Of a stretch of DNA of 36,049 bases, positions 34,429 to 36,049 are shown one piece after another. Made by a program: the position numbers and the translations under genes. Below the pieces are notes generated by a model that saw only the letters and a program-made list of their open reading frames with translations, made no database searches and was not told the origin of the DNA. The first letter of the stretch is position 1. Each line of letters starts with the position of its first letter. This DNA is from an uncultured Chthonomonas sp. (GTDB lineage: Bacteria > Armatimonadota > Chthonomonadetes > Chthonomonadales > CAJBBX01), in NCBI GenBank assembly GCA_903885605.1, contig CAISJD010000144.1, positions 1 to 36,049 on the forward strand. Reading direction: 5' to 3'.

Positions 34429-35190
34429 ATGGCAAGCGCATTCCGGCGTGCAGTTGGCACGGTTAGTCTTGTAGCACTGGCTGTCGTGCTTGGTACGGTG
34501 GCGGCTCCGGCCGTAGCCCAGGACGGTGGCAGCACCGAGGTGAACACGAAGAAGGTCACGCTCAACCTGGAGAACGCCAACATCCAGTACGCGCTGAAGA
34601 TGCTCTTCCAGATGGTGAACGTGAACTACAACATTGACACCAATGTTCAGGGTTCCGTGACCATTTCGCTCAACGAGGTGGGCTTCCGCATCGCCCTTGA
34701 GCAGATCCTGAAGTCGAGCCAGTCGCAGCTTCCACTCACGTACCGCGTGGAGGACGGCATCTACCACGTCTCCGTGAAGCAGGAGGTCATCGAGGAGCAA
34801 CCTGCCGATACCGGCAATGAGACCGAGACGACGCCGGTTAAGAAGGCCAGGACCCAGAAGATCCAGATCAACTTCGCAGACTCCATGGATATCGCCATGG
34901 TCTTCGGCGGCGGCGCCATCCAGTCCAACCAGATGCGCATGGGTATGGGCGGCGGCGGCTACGGCGGGGGCATGGGCGGCTACGGTGGCGGCGGAATGGG
35001 TGGAATGGGTGGCGGCTATGGCGGCCAGGGCGGTGGCGGCTTTGGTGGCGGCGGCTTCGGCGGCAATAACTTCGGCGGCGGCGGCGGGTTCGGCGGCAAC
35101 CGTGGCGGCGGCGGCTTCGGCGGCGGCGGTGGATTTGGTGGTGGCGGGTTTGGCGGCGGCGGCTTCGGCGGCAATCGCGGCTCATTCTAG
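34429..35190 (+). CDS. Short secreted STN-domain protein with Gly-rich GFGG tail (253 aa)
   Basis: A Sec signal peptide with the probable cut AVA|Q at 30/31, then one secretin/TonB short N-terminal (STN, N0) domain: KKVTLNLENANIQYALKMLFQMVNVNYNIDTNV, VTISLNEVGFRIALEQILKSS and a final YRVEDGIYHVSVKQEV. This is the fold that begins PilQ/GspD and opens the channel toward the pilus. A second short strand-like segment (KIQINFADSMDIAMVFGGGAI) resembles the start of an N1 domain but stops there. From about residue 170 the protein is nearly pure Gly with Met, Tyr, Phe and Asn (GGYGGG, FGGNNFGGGG, FGGNRG), ending GGNRGSF. No secretin barrel domain is present, so this is not a full PilQ. ATG 34429 follows AGGAGGA (34414-34420) at eight bases; ATG 34399 in frame is less likely. 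Confidence 0.82.
   Translation: MASAFRRAVGTVSLVALAVVLGTVAAPAVAQDGGSTEVNTKKVTLNLENANIQYALKMLFQMVNVNYNIDTNVQGSVTISLNEVGFRIALEQILKSSQSQLPLTYRVEDGIYHVSVKQEVIEEQPADTGNETETTPVKKARTQKIQINFADSMDIAMVFGGGAIQSNQMRMGMGGGGYGGGMGGYGGGGMGGMGGGYGGQGGGGFGGGGFGGNNFGGGGGFGGNRGGGGFGGGGGFGGGGFGGGGFGGNRGSF
34939..35187 (+). repeat. Gly-codon-rich low-complexity repeat (GGC/GGN) encoding the GFGG/GYGG tail
   Basis: Nearly every codon is GGN, interrupted by TAC, TTC, ATG and AAC/CGC. The last part repeats the unit FGG-G/N (for example GGCTTCGGCGGC and GGCTTCGGCGGCAAT), with the same FGGN element appearing three times. Confidence 0.7.
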
Positions 35191-35251
35191 GCGGTCGGCG
35201 AGCGGCAAGTCCGACGCTGGCGTAATGGAACTCCGAGGGAGGACACAGACC

Positions 35252-36049
35252 ATGGGCTTCGGGAGGCGTTCGACCGGCCTTCTTTCTCTTAGCTTGGTTG
35301 CCGGGCTTGTGCTCAGCGGACCCGTCAGGGTAGCTGTAGCGCAAGAAGCCTCAACGGCTGCCCCGGTGATGGTCAATCGCGTCGATCTGGTCGATGCGGA
35401 CCTTCAAGCCGCTGTGCGCATGCTGATGGCGCAGACCGGCGTCGAGATCGTGATCGAGTCAAGCGACAAGCCGTACGGCCGCGTCAACCTGACGCTGGAG
35501 AAGAAGTCGCTCAGCTCGGTGCTGAACATGATCTGCCTCGCTGCCGGCGCCTCAGTGCGGCAGGAGGGTGGCGTGTATGTGATCGGGCCCAAGGGCGCGG
35601 CCAGGCCCGAGCCTGAGCCGGTTAGGGCTGTGGACGTCGCTCCGGCGGCGCCGACGGCTGACGCGATCCCGGCGAAGAAGATGCGCGTTGAGCGGATTCG
35701 GTGCGCTAACGCCCGGCCGTCTGAACTCCTCTCGTTCTTGGGGCGCGACGCGGGCCCGCTACCGGACATGATGCGCAAGCTCATGTTCGACCAGATGCCG
35801 GATAGGAACGCATACTCGAAGGTTGAGCCGGTCAATGTCAACCAGATGTCGCGCAACATTGTTCCCCCGGCTGTGACTACGTCGTCGCAGGCCCCGAACA
35901 CCGGCGCCGAGGCCCAGCAGTTCGGTGGGCGCGGCGGCGGCATGGGCGGCGGCGGCATGATGGGCGGCATGGGCGGCATGCAGGGCGGCATGGGCGGCAT
36001 GGGCGGCGGCGGCATGATGGGCGGCATGGGCGGAATGCAGGGCGGTCGC
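35252..36049 (+). CDS. pilQ: Second STN-domain secretin-like protein, PilQ/GspD family (3' truncated)
   Basis: Open from ATG 35252 to the window end with no stop; 266 residues are visible. GAGGGAGGA (35235-35243) lies eight bases before the ATG. A Sec signal peptide ends in AVA|Q (30/31), the same site as in the previous gene. An STN/N0 domain follows (VDLVDADLQAAVRMLMAQTG, VNLTLEKKSLSSVLNMICLAAGA, GGVYVIGPKG, about 42-115). After a Pro/Ala linker, KKMRVERIRCANARPSELLSFL near 145 looks like the start of a secretin N1 domain, and then a Gly/Met tract begins at about residue 226 (GGGMGGGGMMGGMGG). The N1-like segment makes a PilQ/secretin likely, but the secretin barrel lies outside the window, so the symbol is a probable call. 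The gene continues beyond 36049. Confidence 0.72.
   Translation, partial: MGFGRRSTGLLSLSLVAGLVLSGPVRVAVAQEASTAAPVMVNRVDLVDADLQAAVRMLMAQTGVEIVIESSDKPYGRVNLTLEKKSLSSVLNMICLAAGASVRQEGGVYVIGPKGAARPEPEPVRAVDVAPAAPTADAIPAKKMRVERIRCANARPSELLSFLGRDAGPLPDMMRKLMFDQMPDRNAYSKVEPVNVNQMSRNIVPPAVTTSSQAPNTGAEAQQFGGRGGGMGGGGMMGGMGGMQGGMGGMGGGGMMGGMGGMQGGR
35942..36049 (+). repeat. 57-bp tandem repeat inside the PilQ-like gene
   Basis: The 57-base unit starting ATGGGCGGCGGCGGCATGAT at 35942 recurs at 35999 in phase (19 codons). The second copy is nearly identical up to the window end; it differs by synonymous changes (GGC to GGA, GGC to GGT) before diverging at the final CGC codon. Confidence 0.75.

Noticed and set aside
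32190..36049. The Gly/Met tracts as evidence of frameshift or assembly error
   Set aside because: The tracts stay in the frame of well-formed pilus domains in five separate genes, use ordinary codons and end in proper stops in four of them; the fifth runs off the window.
1..36049. Mobile elements, CRISPR arrays, tRNA or rRNA genes
   Set aside because: No transposase or integrase motif, no regularly spaced direct repeats, and no tRNA/rRNA-like sequence found on reading through.

Overview
The window comes from a G+C-rich bacterium (clearly above 60% G+C by eye) and is almost entirely coding. Every gene I accept lies on the + strand. Signal peptides, a PilP lipoprotein and secretin-type N0 domains indicate a diderm cell. 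The order uvrB / ruvX / mltG / yqeG / aroE / pilB-pilT-pilC-pilD, followed by oversized minor prepilins, suggests a deep-branching diderm such as Armatimonadota. That placement is an inference from architecture and is not proven.

Region 1 (1-3299) is housekeeping: the 3' end of uvrB (DNA repair), ruvX (Holliday-junction resolvase-like/16S rRNA maturation), mltG (peptidoglycan lytic transglycosylase, apparently with a non-canonical ACG start), a YqeG-type HAD phosphatase and aroE (shikimate dehydrogenase). Region 2 (3300-8928) is the cytoplasmic and inner-membrane engine of a type IV pilus/type II secretion-like machine: a good sigma70-type promoter, then pilB (extension ATPase), pilT (retraction ATPase, TTG start behind a strong stem-loop), pilC (platform) and pilD (prepilin peptidase).

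Region 3 (8929-30177) is the unusual part. Four prepilin-like genes encode 306, 602, 666 and 984 residues, in an order resembling the GspH-I-J-K/FimT-PilV-PilW-PilX tip complex but far larger than the classical members; the last lacks Glu at mature position 5, as GspK does. They are followed directly by two giant secreted proteins of 1671 and about 2703 residues. The first has a DUF4159/glutamine-amidotransferase-like N-terminal region and then propeller-like repeats. The second has two golvesin-C-like beta domains, PQQ-type propeller blades, a CARDB-like domain and repeated Trp-rich beta blades. Short beta modules recur in both the prepilins and the giants, so I read region 3 as a pilus-tip/adhesin or pilus-dependent export island.

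Region 4 (30178-36049) starts with a second strong promoter and encodes the alignment and outer-membrane subcomplex: pilM, pilN, pilO, pilP, a short STN-domain protein and the start of a second STN-domain secretin (PilQ-like) that runs off the window. Its most striking property is that five consecutive envelope proteins carry long Gly/Met- or Gly/Phe/Tyr-rich low-complexity segments, which are not normal parts of these families.

I see no tRNA, rRNA, CRISPR, insertion sequence or phage gene, and no gene-free stretch longer than about 300 bases.
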